64,000 nucleotides of DNA from Gari tellinella (taxonomy: Eukaryota; Mollusca; Bivalvia; Cardiida; Psammobiidae), in the NCBI GenBank assembly GCA_922989275.2, contig OV277867.1:42398070-42462069 (forward strand), in the 5' to 3' direction. This document shows positions 21,694 through 34,629 of the stretch, piece by piece. The position numbers were made by a program, and so were the translations under genes. The notes below the pieces were generated by a model that ran no database searches, had not been told where the DNA came from, and saw only the letters and a program-made list of their open reading frames with translations. Each line of letters begins with the position of its first letter. The stretch's first letter is position 1.

Positions 21694-24600
21694 TAAAATT
21701 CATAATGCGTTACGCGGCGTCTGATCAGGGTCAAAACTATTTGCATAGTCGCCTTTACAGTCGTCTACGGTTGTGTAAGGGTAAACGACGAGCTTACTGT
21801 AACGGATCACTGGTGTTTTTATGTCGGGTGGAGTATAGAAATATGCATAATATACATGTATGCGTGTATATGGAGTACATATAAAAAAATAAAATGAACC
21901 ATGAAGAGCAGAATCCGGGTCAAATCGGCCCAAAACCAAATCGGCCCGGGTCAAATCGACCCATTAATATGCCGGGTCAAATCGGCCCAATAATAGCGGG
22001 TCAACTCGGCCCAATATTGTAGATATAGCAGACATGTCCTTATTGATAACTGAATTTGATTTATTGGTTCAGCTTTTTTAAGTTTTGACAGAGAAAATAT
22101 TGATAAGAGTGTCAATTGTTTTGGATCCTGATCACATATGGAATTTAGTATCCATATATATTTGAAATTATCGTCGCATATCAAACATTTATCAACTCAG
22201 TTTCGACCCTATTTAGACGCTGCGTTTTGTTTTAAATGTTGTCAGTTGCTTTTAATAATGCTGATCAATAAATCTTATATAGGCACTGATATTAAAAAAA
22301 TATTATATAAAAGTAAAAGCATACCCTACAATCAGCTGTATGCGCGAAAGTGCACAGTGTGCCGCCAAAGTAGTTATTGACAAGCGCTACATTCATTGTT
22401 TGATTGCAGTAAAGGTGATAATTGATGTTTGACACGTTGTTGTGACAGTTAATCAGTAATCCCTTCACTGTCTTGCCCCAGATACGCTGGTTATTATAAT
22501 TTTGCCAACAGTGTTGATCCTTAGGAGACATATAATATGGTTTCTGACTAGGATCCAAACTTTTTTTCTGATGTGAAAACACACAAAAAACTTTGAGAAA
22601 TAAAAGCAGACACCATTTAGAGATGACATCTTTGTAGATCCGGAGATTAATTTAACTTATATATATATATATATATATATAGATCTGTTTCCGACCTGTA
22701 TCCAAAATTGTATTGTATACACGCTTGATGAGTTTTTGCTGTCGTGTGTTTCTTGTTTTATCATAGTCTCGTTGACTTATTTCGTTAAATTGCAATTTAC
22801 ACAATTTATGAATATTGTTATATTAAACCAATTTACGTACGACATTATTTTGGTTTGTTTTCTACTTTTCATTTTCACTTGTCACTGATATGTATATATC
22901 AATGTATATACACACATTTAATAGAGTTCGTGTTACACATTACATCTCGGAGCAGACACAGATTTGAAAAATTTGTAATTTCTCCATGATTACATATAGA
23001 ATATATTGCCTATGTTAATAATGACAAAATTGCCAAATCCTCATCATTCAGTTCTCATCTTACAGCGTCTCGCCCATCCAGCGTGTATTGTCCAAGTGAA
23101 ATGGCATCCGGCCATTCAACACCATCTAATTCGACATCTGAATAAATTACAGTTAACCCTCTCTATTACGACCACTCTAAAGAAGGATAATTGATTGTAT
23201 AAAGACAGGCGACAGCTTAAAACAATGTAACAGTTAAACAGAACGTTTATAAAGGAGCTTTCTATTTTACTGTCACCTTACTTTAAGCAGTAATCTGTTT
23301 TCAATTGTTAATAATTAACACAAGTTAGTGATCGTAACAGAGAGGTTTTACTGTATTGTATATGGATTCATTTTACACTCCCAAAATCTCGAACAGTCTC
23401 GTGGTATATTGTATTCTGCTGAAAACATTGTCGGCTGCATAGTTATTTTTGTTTGTTTTGAATTCTGTTTTAACGTAACTTGAATTGAAATAACTTAACT
23501 GCAGGTGTCTTATAGTTTGGATACTGAGCAGACGCCAGGTGACTCGGCATCGGATCTGGATCCAAGCTGTTTGTTAATTTCAGTCTTCTATAAACATCAT
23601 ACATGTATCTTTGCTGTAGTGGTGACTTAGAATATCCGTTTGTACATACACTTAGAGCTGCTTAACCGTGGATGTTATGTTGTTTATTTAATATACATGT
23701 AAATTATGTTTTAAATACATTTATGAAGCACGTTTGCCCCAATGTATATTCTGTACGTTAAGGCAATGGTTATTATATTCATCGTATTAAGCATGTTTAA
23801 GATCTGTTGTACATTATTGCATCTTTTGGGGAAATTTAGTGAAATGATCCAAGGAGAATAGAAAACATGACCACACCAGCACTTGAACAGTAGAGAAGAC
23901 GTTATTCTTTCCCAGTAAATGAGTATACGCTTACACTTTCTTTCCAATTGCAAACATTTTGGAGCCAGATCAGACGTCGGGTTACCCGGCGTCTGATCAA
24001 GCTCCAAGCTGTTTTACACTCAGATTATCATTAATAGTCAGAATTAAAAACAACCAACAACATTGCAATGCCTTTCCCTTTCATTTGCGTTTAAACGGGA
24101 AATAAAACGTCTTCTTTATTACACAAACTTTTAAGGGACAATTGACACACAGACCAAACATTAACCAGGGACGTGGATGCTTCTGTAAGACAGAGACAAT
24201 GATCATAGTTCCATCAGCGATATATGCGAAAATTGCTAACTTAAGTAACACAAATAACACATGTAAAGGTCAAAAAGTGTTATACCCGATTACCGTAACC
24301 AAGCACAATCAGTTTTCCTGTTTCGATACTAAAAACAAAAAAATGGGCCGATTTGACCCGGTCCGATTTGACCCGGTCCGATTTGGTTTTGGGCCGATTT
24401 GACTCGGGGTCCGAATTGGTTTTGGGCCGATTTGGCCCGTTACCGAAGAGCATTGCATAGAGACTATTTAATCCAGCCAAAAATGTACCCACTACATTTG
24501 AATGTCAGTGCAGATGATGAAGACAGGGCCTTGCAATCGCGCTATAAGTAATAGATACACGACGGGTTTCGCCTTAAAAGTGTACGGTATGAATCGTAAT

Positions 24601-26658
24601 CAGACTGTTTTGCGAGGGCGACAACAAATTGTCCGAGGCGAAGCCGAGGACATATTTGTTGTTCGTCCGAGCGAAACAGTCTGAATACGATTCATACCGT
24701 ACACTTTTAAGGCGAACAAGTCGCTGTATCTGACTTATACGTAGATTTTAATAAATATCTTACACCGAGTCAATAATGATTGCGGTCAATGTAATATTGC
24801 AAATTAATATATCTATTTATAAAATATTGAAATTCACGTAAACCAACTATTGTTTTCATTGGTCCTTTTTATACTTTGCACGAGCATTCCGTGCAGCCTG
24901 TGTGCTGGGTCATGCCGTAAAATAACTACGTACATGTATTTATTTATCTGCGCTCAGAATGAGTATTCAGCTAGTATAAGGTAAGCGCTGTATTTATCAA
25001 TTTAGATGACATCTTTTTTAAGCATTTAGCTTTAAGGTCAATAAATATTTTATCATTTTAGCCCGATATAATTTCCTTTCCGCTCATTATAACCAAACCA
25101 AGGACCAGATATTTTTCTCCTGAACAGGCACACTATTAAATAGCGTCGTTTACTCTTGCACTGTCATATTGTCGTCTGCTTTGAAATTGCTGAATGCACT
25201 TATTTTCCAACGCAAAGTTTCGGGATTTGATTGCACGAATCAAGTGTCTATCAGTTTGGATCCTGTTCAAACGCTGAGTTACTGTGTGTTTGATATTGAT
25301 CCAAACTATTTGCAAAAGTTCGTTATCCCTTATCGTGCTGAATTGCCGTCTGCATCAAACTTATCGTCTGCGGAGAATCTCAAAATCTTTCTTATGCTTT
25401 CCAAATTGAATCAAAAATGAAAATCAGTGCCAAACATTTGGATCCAGATCACATGCCTCGTTACATGGCGTCTTCTATGGATCTAAACTGTTTCCAAATG
25501 TTAGACAAGCGGTACTCACAGTGGAAAAACGTTATTCTTCCCCAATAAACGCGTTTGACGCTTAAACTAAATTTTCCATTGCAAGCATTTTGGAACCAGA
25601 TCAGACGCCGGGTAACCCGGCGTCTGATCAGGATCCAAATTGTGTGCCACTCAGATGAAAAAAGATGATGAAAAATGTAAAAAAAAAAGTTATTATTTTC
25701 TAGAAATCTACATTTTGTGTTTTGCGTTTGCGTTTCGATTGCGTTTAAACGGGAAAGAATTACGTTTTCTCCACTGTAGCATAACAAGGGTTACCTCATC
25801 AATTCCCGGGCAGTGCAAGAGCTAAACCGGTGACCGCATGCTCACAACGTGCACCACGCCCGTAAAAAGTATCCGGTAACAGAAAGTAAAACTGTCCGGT
25901 AACAGAAAAAAGTGTCCGGTATCAGACGTAAGAGGACACTTTTTGAATAGCTTTGCGGGGGGTATCTGCGTATAAGAGATTTTGAGGTGTCAGTCCTTTT
26001 CATGTTGCCTGTCACTAGTCTAGGTGCTAAAAGACATTACTTAACCTAGCTTGGGTGGTAACACCTATCGATATTCAATCCCATAGGAAGTTTGAGTTAA
26101 AGCATGCAGCATTCTTTTACCTGTATAAATGTCCAGGCAAGAAAACCATTAACGCGTGTCATGTGAGGCCCGTACCTTTAATTTGATAGTTTGGTTAGTA
26201 AAACCGATCGGAAAACCCCTATTGAGTGTGAGTATGTCATGGCCTCTATAGAAAACTTGAGATTGCTGACATTAGATGAGTACACTTTTCCAATGCTTTA
26301 CAATTACTTCTACGCCTAGTTAGAGCAATGGGGGATCAATGAAAGGACCGGGGTAATGTCTTTAAGTGAGGAGCTGTATTTTTTCATGGGGTACAGTTTG
26401 GATTTGAAAGATAGTAGCGTACACACCCTGTATAAGCGTTCCCTTTGCTGTGCGGTGCAGACAACGCCGAATTGCGGTATTTCTTGTTTACATTTGACCT
26501 AGTATTGTCGACAAGGTTTGACCTGACGGTTCATGCATATTCCGTCTTTTTCCGTAAGTTATTCGTTAGCTTCCGAAAACAACTACAGTGTATTGAGAAT
26601 AGACAATTCAACGGTGACTCGAACTGGAATTGTGTTATCGGTTATAGATAAATACAGT

Positions 26659-26729
26659 CGGTGATGGCTCAGTGGTAAGGTCGTCGCGCTACCAAGGTAA
26701 GGGTATTGGGTTCGATCCCCGGTAGAGTT
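26659..26729 (+). other. tRNA-like module, duplicate copy
   Basis: Identical to 20032-20102 through the tandem duplication; here it sits inside a complete TIR element. Confidence 0.55.
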
Positions 26730-27067
26730 TTGTATTATTTATTGAATATGTACATGTATTTTTTTTTAAAATGCGGATAGACGCATGCAAACCATGACAT
26801 TCATGCAATTGCATGTACATGTATATGAAATAGAGTACAGTGCTACTTGCCTAGGAAAAACTTGGCTAGAAAACTGGTCCAAAGAACACCACGTTATGCA
26901 AAACACTCCCAGAAAGCACTATGCGTTACTTTTGTATTTCGTCAAGCATCAAAAGGCATCAGGCAGCAGGCCGTTTGTTTTTTCAAAAAAATTGCTGACT
27001 GATTTATTTTAGTATCGTTTACGGCTAATATACTAAAAAAATATTTACAGCCGAAGTTTACCAAACA

Positions 27068-27140
27068 GTACCGAGAATCGAACCCACGACCCTTCCACAA
27101 CGAGTCATTAACGCTATCCATTCAGCTATTGCAACACAGT
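27068..27140 (-). other. tRNA-like module on the minus strand, at the duplication edge
   Basis: On the minus strand TAGCTGAATGGATAGCG is a box-A-like D arm and GTGGGTTCGATTCTCGG a box B, followed about 35 nt later by seven T. The duplication breakpoint (27076/27077) cuts inside this box B, so copy 1 keeps only its last few bases. Confidence 0.55.
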
Positions 27141-27278
27141 GACTTTTGGTTATCGGCTAAGGTATATATCGTGAGATATATAAATAAAGTATCCGGAAAC
27201 TCCCGATTGTACCACCGATTGTACCAACGAAAGCTGACGGAAAGTGATGACCGTCAGGTCAAACCTTATTGATAATAC

Positions 27279-29010
27279 ACACAGGTGAGTAAACAAATCG
27301 CTTTGTTTCAAAGGATATGAAGAACCGTTCTGCAAAATACCTGGTCGATACGAGGCACAAATGATTCCGGTTTCCAGTCGTAGTACGTTTATATGCCTAT
27401 ATTTTGTAGATTTGTCAAACATTAATGAAAACCAACCCGCGAAGTGAGCTCAGCGTATATTCGGGTTGTTCAAAGCCAATTTAGGGCATAAAACACTCCT
27501 TCAGATTGACTTTTGGTAAATAATTTGGACCATGTAGCTATAATAAAGCATTTAGTGTGTTGATTTTGAGGAAAAAATTAACATTGAAAAGTTTCAAGCA
27601 AGAAAATGAAGTGAACGTTGGTGCCGGCGGTGCTTTAGAAAAACCACGTTGGTGAATGCGGAGTAAACAGGGTATTCTTATTCAATGTATGTAAGCTTAT
27701 AACTAATGTAGTCGTGAATATAGTCGGAGTCCCTTGCTAACCGTTAGGCAGAATAGTGGACACCGATAGATTATCGATAAACTGTCCTACACTAGCTTGC
27801 GTGCCCGTCAATGTTCGGCTCTTACCGCTCGGTATTTACGGAAACTCCCGACGACTCTTTGAACATATTAATTTTATATTTTCAATTTGAAAAAGGACCA
27901 AATTAACATTAACTTACAATTCTTAAATTTATATCAAAAGAAAGAACAAATAGTCAAGTATACGAGCCCGTTTGCACAGAATTGATATCGATTTGTATAA
28001 AGGCACACGGTCGTGTTATATTATCCGTGTCGAGGCTTATTTTCAGCATTTTACTCTTTGTTTAATGTGATTTAGAGGTGTCTTTTTAAACTTAAAAAAG
28101 GACCAAAATCTTATTAAAATATTTTTTCAAAACAAATTCCATCATAAAGGAAAATGTTTAAGCTAACACAGGCCGTTTGCACAGGAACGATATATGTACA
28201 GAAAAAAAAAGTTATTACAAGTTATGTAAAAATGCCCTTCTTATTTTAATGCTCGAAAATGAGAGCAAGTGGGCCACCTGCGTGTCCACTATTCTGCGTA
28301 ACGTTATTTAGATATGTCAAGATTACCACTACTGGGCGTTAGAGCGTTAGAGTTAGAGCGTTGGCAAGAAGATAACCCTTATTCGTCTGATACCAGCTGT
28401 CTTCTAATTAGGCGTCTTTTTACATGTGTTTTTTTAGAAACAAATATAAAAAAAATTATTTCACAGATATATAAAGACCAACATTTAACATTTATACTCC
28501 TTCGTAACTTAACTAGATAATTAACTAGAAAAGTTTCGTGTTACCAGTTATCTAAAAGGAGAATATTGCATTCGGATGACGTCGGTAGGGACCCGGAAGT
28601 ACATGATATCTATTTTTAGAAGGGTTAACATGATTTTTTTCAAGAAACGTTTCAGTTTACTTAGATTTTATTTCGTGACAGTATGTGGCACTTACTGGTC
28701 ATTTGACGCGATACGATAACTATCAGGTTTTAATGAAAATATTCCTCTTTCCACTTATTAGATGTGAGATATTAACTGGAAACTTTTCAGAAAAGCTAAG
28801 AAGCAAGTGGTGTCAGAAATATGCCACCATAATTATGTTTGCATAACTTTACGAGACAATAAATAGTGATAGTGATAATTATGATTGCATAGCTTGTGCT
28901 TTTTTCAACACAAAATCGAGAACAAAGAACCAGAAGGTTTATTTAAAATGGAACACGTTTGAATTATAAATGACAAAAGATAAAATAATACATAAATTCT
29001 ATTTACGAAG
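27279..29010. other. Unassigned stretch
   Basis: Only a short GTTAGAGC tandem at 28335-28366 is noticed. ORFs are below 70 codons and have no motif. No gene is supported. Confidence 0.35.
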
Positions 29011-29024
29011 AGGCGACTTTTCGA

Positions 29025-29182
29025 TATGGAAGGGGCACCATTCCGCTATGGAGGGGGCAAAGTTCCGCATGTTTAAATTCAGGAAGGGGCAATATTCCGC
29101 TAATGCGAAATCTGGAAGGGACAAAGTTCCGTTTTGCACTTTTTAAAAAAGGGGGCAACATGCAGTAGGGGCAAAGTGTCGT
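29025..29182. repeat. Degenerate tandem, GGAAGGGGCAAAGTTCCG
   Basis: Units begin at about 29030, 29052, 29083, 29112, 29150 and 29167. Spacing varies from about 20 to 38 bp. The GGAA...TTCC ends make each unit partly palindromic. Confidence 0.7.
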
Positions 29183-29659
29183 TTACCGTACTGAATTGCT
29201 AACTGGTTATCATCTCTGATAGCAAACTTGTTATGTATATTTGCTATGATATCATTCAAACAACTGGAAACATCCACTCGCGTCAGCATGCCAGCATTCT
29301 ACCAAAACTTTGCAAAGAAAGGCTTTTGGTCTTTAAGGAAGAAACAACTAAGATTATTGACTGTTTTATAGAATTTGAGCGATTGATCATTCGTAATCGC
29401 TTTTATGGCATACAAATTGCAATACAAAATGACCGTTACATACCTACAGTCACGTTTGTCTTGAGAACATTTCTTCCACGAATGTTTGTTTTCTATGACC
29501 TACGTGTGCAAATAATTAATAAAGGTGAACTGCAGTTTTAAACATTACGTCACAAGCCTCTCAATGGTGTTAATAATCACATCGTCCGAATGAAAAATCA
29601 TATTAAAATAGATTTGTTACATTCTCTGTTGACAATTTTCAAGACTTTTTGTTATGTGT

Positions 29660-30975
29660 CTGAGTTTTGGAATAAAAATGTAGTTCTTGACCAAAACAAA
29701 TATGTTTCTATTCTAAGTAACAGTGACCTTGACATTCACCTGATGACCAATTAATACACTCCCAGGATATGTCTTAATGTAAGCTTTCTAAAAACAAAGT
29801 TTGGTCAAAACTTAATCTGCAGTTATTCACCGAAACCGTTTTTCTATTTTAGTAACTAACAGCGACCTTGATCCAACGATCTCCAATACAATCTTAACAT
29901 AGGTCATCATGTAAGCTTGCTAAATAAAATGGGTGGTATTAATTGGAATATTGTAAGTTGTAAGATATTGTCCGGAAAACGGTTTCCTGTTTTAAGTAAC
30001 GACATTAACATTGTCCCGAACTAGGACCTTAATTTAAGCTTGTTCAATATAAAGTTGGTCAAACTTGGGATATTTGATCAACAGTTATTGACCAGAAATC
30101 GTTTTTCTATTTTTAGTAACAGTGACATTGATCTTGACCCGATGACCCTCAAATTCCACCCAAGCTAAAAAAATAAAGTTTGGTCAAAATGAGAATATCT
30201 CAAGAAAAGTGATTGACCTGAAAATGTGTGTCTTTATTCAGTAACGGTGACCTTGATCCGATGACCCCGATATACAACCCAAGCCATGTCTTAATGTAAG
30301 CTTGCAGAAAAACCAAGGTTTTGTCAAAGTTAAGATATCCAATCTGCAGTTATTGACCGGAACTTGTTTTCTATTTTTTGTAACAGCGACATTGTCCTTG
30401 GCCTGCTTACCCATAAATAAAGTCCCAAGTTCGGGCTAAAGGAACGTTTGCTATAAACAAAGTTTGGTCAGAATTACAAAGTTTGGTCAGAATTGGGATA
30501 TCTAATCTGCAGTTATTGACCGGAACTTGTTTTCTATATTTTGTAACAGCGACATTGACCATGACCTGATGACCCCCTAATACAACCCGATCTCGAACTT
30601 AATTTAAGCTTGCTTTAAATAAAATTTGGTCAAAATTGGGTTCTCAAATCTGCAGTTATTTACCGGAAACTGCTTTACTATTTTAGTAACAGCGCCATTG
30701 ACCAAAACCTGATGAATCCCAAGTACAATCCCAAGCTAGGTCTTAGTGTTAGACTAAACACCGAGGTTGGTCAAATTTGGGATATCAAATCTGCAGTTAT
30801 AGACCGGAAACCATTTATTATTTTTTAATAACAGCGACATTGACCTTAACCGGATGACCTCGAAATACAATCCCAACATAGGTCTTCATTTACACTAGTT
30901 ACAGACCCAGTTTGGTCAAAATATGTTAATTAAAACTAAATTTATTGACCGGTAAACCCTATTGTTGACGCGACC
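29660..30975. repeat. Tandem array, ~9 units of about 120-150 bp
   Basis: Each unit has the order GTAACAGCGACATTGACC, GATGACC, AAGCTTGC, AAAGTTTGGTCAAAA, CTGCAGTTATTGACCGG. The CAGTTATTGACC phrase falls near 29816, 30086, 30346, 30511, 30650, 30793 and 30942. The array ends in CGCCCGC-rich text at 30968-30990. Known mollusc genomes carry similar non-coding repeats; that link is from memory. Confidence 0.75.
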
Positions 30976-31008
30976 TGCCCGCCCGCTCGCCCAACGACAT
31001 AGCCCATT

Positions 31009-32066
31009 CTAATAACCAAAAACCTTGTTAAAAGCTCTATATACTAACAACATTTTATTCATATGTCCAATATAAAAAAAATGCCAAAAATACTGAAACG
31101 AGCAATAGATTGACCCTGACCTCGGATGCCTGCGTTGATGCATGCTGACCACGAACACACTTTCACCAAGATTTTGCGGTGTCCGGTTTGGAAAATATAT
31201 ATTATGTAAATGCTGCTGATGCATTGATAGTACGTACATGACATAGATATCTCGGAGTCGATCTGCCTACTCGCCCTTGGTGTAAGCTTCCTTTTGTAAA
31301 ATTATTTGGTATAATATATTTTACGTACTGCTGGGTAATAGGATTTTCAAAGTTAAAAAAAAACTAAACTTGCAAATGCGCATGCAAAACTATGCGAGTT
31401 CTATATAACCGGTTTAAAAAATGCAGCCACACCGGGACTCGAGAAAGAGGCAGCATACTTTTCAGCAGTTTTGCCTGTTTCCAAGTAACCAATGTTGGCA
31501 AAGTCTGAGGATTTCATCAAGTACATGTTTAGCATTATGATATGCGATAGAACCACATACATGATTGTGGAAACATTTTTCGGCAATGTACGAGTACGTA
31601 CACATTGTGTCAACAAACAGAATGATTTCTGAGTAGTGCAGTCTATTTATATATCTGTTTCGTAATACATTTTAATACTTTCTGCAGGAGTATTTGATAT
31701 AATTATTTTCATCTATGAACATATATAAACGTATTTTATTGTGTAAAGCCATGGGTTATACATTAAATATTTTTAAAATGATATTCATTCAAATGGTAGG
31801 CGCCATTACCAAATTTACCTTAAAATCAAAACTGGTAGTGTTTTTGATGAATATTGGTACATGTACATATTAATCAGTGTAAAGCTAAACGCGAAAAAAA
31901 CGGGTCTTCTAAAATGCGAAGCAGTCATAAAGTTATCCTGAAATTTATACAAGATCCTTCATGGAACTAGATTGTATCATAAACATTGTCTCAGGAGCTG
32001 TCAACTCCCTTCGTTATATATACAATGTACATCAATATGCAATAGGTCAAGCTTCCATAATAATAC
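31009..32066. other. Unassigned stretch
   Basis: Overlapping minus-strand ORFs of 61-76 codons at 31009-31616 show no domain or splice logic. Nothing else is recognised. Confidence 0.35.
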
Positions 32067-32070
32067 TTAA

Positions 32071-32279
32071 TCCCTTCACTGCCTTACCCCGAGTACGATG
32101 GTTATTTGCATACAGTTTGGATCCTGATCAGACGCCGGGTGACACGGCGTCTGATCAGAATCCAAACTGTTTGACACTCATTTCAAGATTTCTTATATCA
32201 AAATATCTAAAAGTTAATTTTGAGAAATAAAAGCAGACGACAATTGTTTAAAATTGATGACGTCACGGCGGTGACGGGG
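32071..32279. mobile_element. Family-4 MITE (TTAA-flanked, CCCTTCACTGCC)
   Basis: TTAA at 32067-32070 and 32280-32283. The left end TCCCTTCACTGCC pairs with the right end GGCGGTGACGGGG. The core at 32108-32174 is nearly perfect (CAGTTTGGATCCTGATCAG and its inverse). Confidence 0.85.
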
Positions 32280-32288
32280 TTAATTTAA

Positions 32289-32457
32289 GAAATAATCTAT
32301 GTTCTACCGTTGTGAAACGGTATTTTACAACGGTTGGGAGTTGTGTCGCGCAGGAATTGACCACGAAGGCCGAAGGCCTGAGTGGTCAATTTCTGCGCAC
32401 CACAACGACTGACCGTTGTAAAATACCGTTTCACAACGGTAGAACATAGATTATTTC
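32289..32457. repeat. Long foldback, 169 bp
   Basis: GAAATAATCTATGTTCTACC at the left is matched inverted at the right (32438-32457). The centre hairpin is GACCACGAAGGCCGAAGGCC...GTGGTC. It lies right next to the family-4 MITE. Confidence 0.8.
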
Positions 32458-32996
32458 GATTCTAACATGACCAGATTTAAAGAAATTCATTAGTTGGGAA
32501 ATAAAATGTTCCATACTTATTTCCTCAGCGGATGCAGTTTTTCGACCGAATAACTTTTTCCGCGGCATTACAAGAATCTAACACCCAACAGCAAATTTAC
32601 ATTTACCGATCCGCAATCTGGCATAGAACAAACATTACATGAAACAAGACAGAAGAATGGGAAAATTACAGTAACATGACTGGTTAAAAGTATATAATCA
32701 TTACGGGCTATAAGAATAAAGTAAGAATTTCAAAAACATAACGTATGAATGCACGAGGTCACGTCATGTCATATAACCGCGGGAGGAGCGGGGTATAGAA
32801 GAGCGTTGAAAACGATTCAGGTATACCACGATGAGATTGTTCTATTTTTATAGTGACCGAATCGCGTGTCATGATAGAATATAGATTTGTACACTTCGTG
32901 CTCTGTTTATATAGACATTGTATAATCGATGGACTGTGCAGCTGTCAGCTCCCTTCACCACATACAATGTACACAAACATTACATATACAGTAGTT

Positions 32997-33325
32997 CCAC
33001 CTTACAACGACCATCTCAATAATGACTCCCTCCTCACTACGATCACTGCTGTTGTTCCCCAAACAAGACAATTATGTCTAACGCTCTTATTGTTGCAATT
33101 TCATGTGCTTAAAATTGTCGTCTGTCGTTTCACTCAAAATTACATATTGGACATTTTGATAGAAGAAACACAATTAAGATGGGCAAACAGCGTTACGCGG
33201 TGTCTGATCTGGATTGAAGCTGTTTACAAATGTATGCCAATTTCTCTCCCTACAACAACATCCTCATATCAACGCCCATATTATTTGTCTCTCATTTGGC
33301 GGTGTTGTAGAGCGGTAGCACTGTA
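32997..33325. mobile_element. Family-2 MITE, degenerate, half core
   Basis: The ends TACAGTAGTTCC...ACAACGACC and GTTGTAGAGCGGTAGCACTG fit family 2. Only one core arm remains (GCGTTACGCGGTGTCTGATC at 33191-33210). The 178-codon ORF crossing it is an artefact of repeat text. Confidence 0.6.
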
Positions 33326-34625
33326 CCAATCTTTAAAAGTATTGCAATTTAATCCCACGAAGCAAGATAGTAAAAAGACTAACTCCTGAAGCTGATAGAT
33401 CCGTTTGCCGCATACAGTGTCCGGAACATTCCATTTATCTGTCCAGGTTTATATATATTCAATTCTGATGGTTAGAACACTAATTTTGAATCTATTTGAA
33501 CAGAATACGCAAGTTTTGGAAAAGTACTCTCAAAATATTGCTGATCGCCATAAAACTCTAGCACCTCGTCGGCAAAGTCTCTTTTAACAAACATTTTATT
33601 AAAGACAAGTATGTCAAAATGGGGAACTCTGCCACATGGGAACTATAAGTTACCAGTAGCTTTGAAATGCAGCAAGTACGTATAGGGTACGAGGTAGTTT
33701 TTATAATATTTCCAATCTGAGTAAAAGCATCGACTGCTTCGCTCTGAAAATCTACAAATTTAGTATTGTAATTGCTTATTTGCTACAATATATTTCTAAA
33801 AGTAGCGAATCATGTGGATCCGACAATCTTTCCATACACTTTTAAAAAAATCATTAGTTACAACACACTCGTCTGCACAGCTCAATTTGCTCATGTCGTC
33901 TGCACCTGAACTCAATTATCTCGGAACCCAATGCATTTTCAAATCAATATTTAACTTTGAACACAATAAGATATTCCTGGATTCGGACTGCAATTCAAGC
34001 TTTGTGCTGCCTGCTTTTACAATATGTACGTACACATGGTTGGGAGTCAGAAACTATTTAATAATACGACCTCTTAAGGAGTCGCAATAACCTCGAAGCC
34101 CGCTGCTAGCTTTAAATTCTCTAAAAGTCAAAGTTTTGCTATTTTCAAAATCTAACCACATTCAATCTAAATTACTGTTTTTGCAGTTTACACTGTTATA
34201 TCCTGCGGCTAATTTTGATTCGTCAGAATATATACAGTCAAATCTGTTTTAGAGACATAGTTTCGAAGAAAGCAAAAAGTGTCACATCTCACAGGGTGTC
34301 TTTCAATTCAGGTTGACATATGCGGGGCATTTATAAGAACAGGATAGATAAATGTATACCCCTAGGTTAATATTATATGTTAAAAGGGGTTTTTTACTTA
34401 ACCTTTCTGCAGTAATAAAATATTTTTTCATAAAAATTTTGAAAGTATTACATACAGTAGAACCTTTCTATTACGACCACTAAAAAGAAGGCTAATTGTC
34501 TAACAAGTGTCTGTTTGCTATCTCCCCTGTACATACATCTAGTCATGAGTCTTGCAAGGTTATAAAACACCTGGGAAAATGAAATAGTTTTGCCTGTGAA
34601 TTGACCTCAGCATCAAGAAGATATT
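33326..34625. other. Unassigned; one solitary MITE end
   Basis: ACAGTAGAACCTTTCTATTA at 34455-34474, continuing to 34491, is a single end of the CCTCTCTATTACGACC MITE family with no partner nearby. A 92-codon ORF at 33812-34090 has no recognisable feature. Confidence 0.4.
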
Positions 34626-34629
34626 TTAA

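Larger units (their letters stand above)
20450..27076. repeat. Tandem duplication, copy 2 (6,627 bp)
   Basis: Second copy of 13823-20449. All features inside copy 1 recur here at +6,627: MITE foldback 20487-20717, MGAT4-like pseudogene 20972-21693, iteron clusters 21915-22017 and 24342-24442, TA-flanked MITE 23150-23353, core 23512-23573, family-1 MITEs 23888-24120 and 25518-25777, foldback 24568-24716. Its right edge lies inside a tRNA-like sequence. Confidence 0.95.
26502..27278. mobile_element. TIR element (GACCTGACG) with two tRNA-like modules
   Basis: The left end GTATTGTCGACAAGG followed by TTTGACCTGACGG is matched inverted at the right end (27248-27278). A plus-strand tRNA-like unit lies at 26659-26729 and a minus-strand one at 27068-27140, converging. 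The element is about 777 bp and has no transposase. A relative is at 45534-46362. In duplicate copy 1 the same element begins at 19875 and is cut at 20449. Confidence 0.7.

Noticed and set aside
32853..33389. 178-codon plus-strand ORF
   Set aside because: More than half of it lies over a decayed family-2 MITE (32997-33325) and it shows no domain; chance reading through repeat text.
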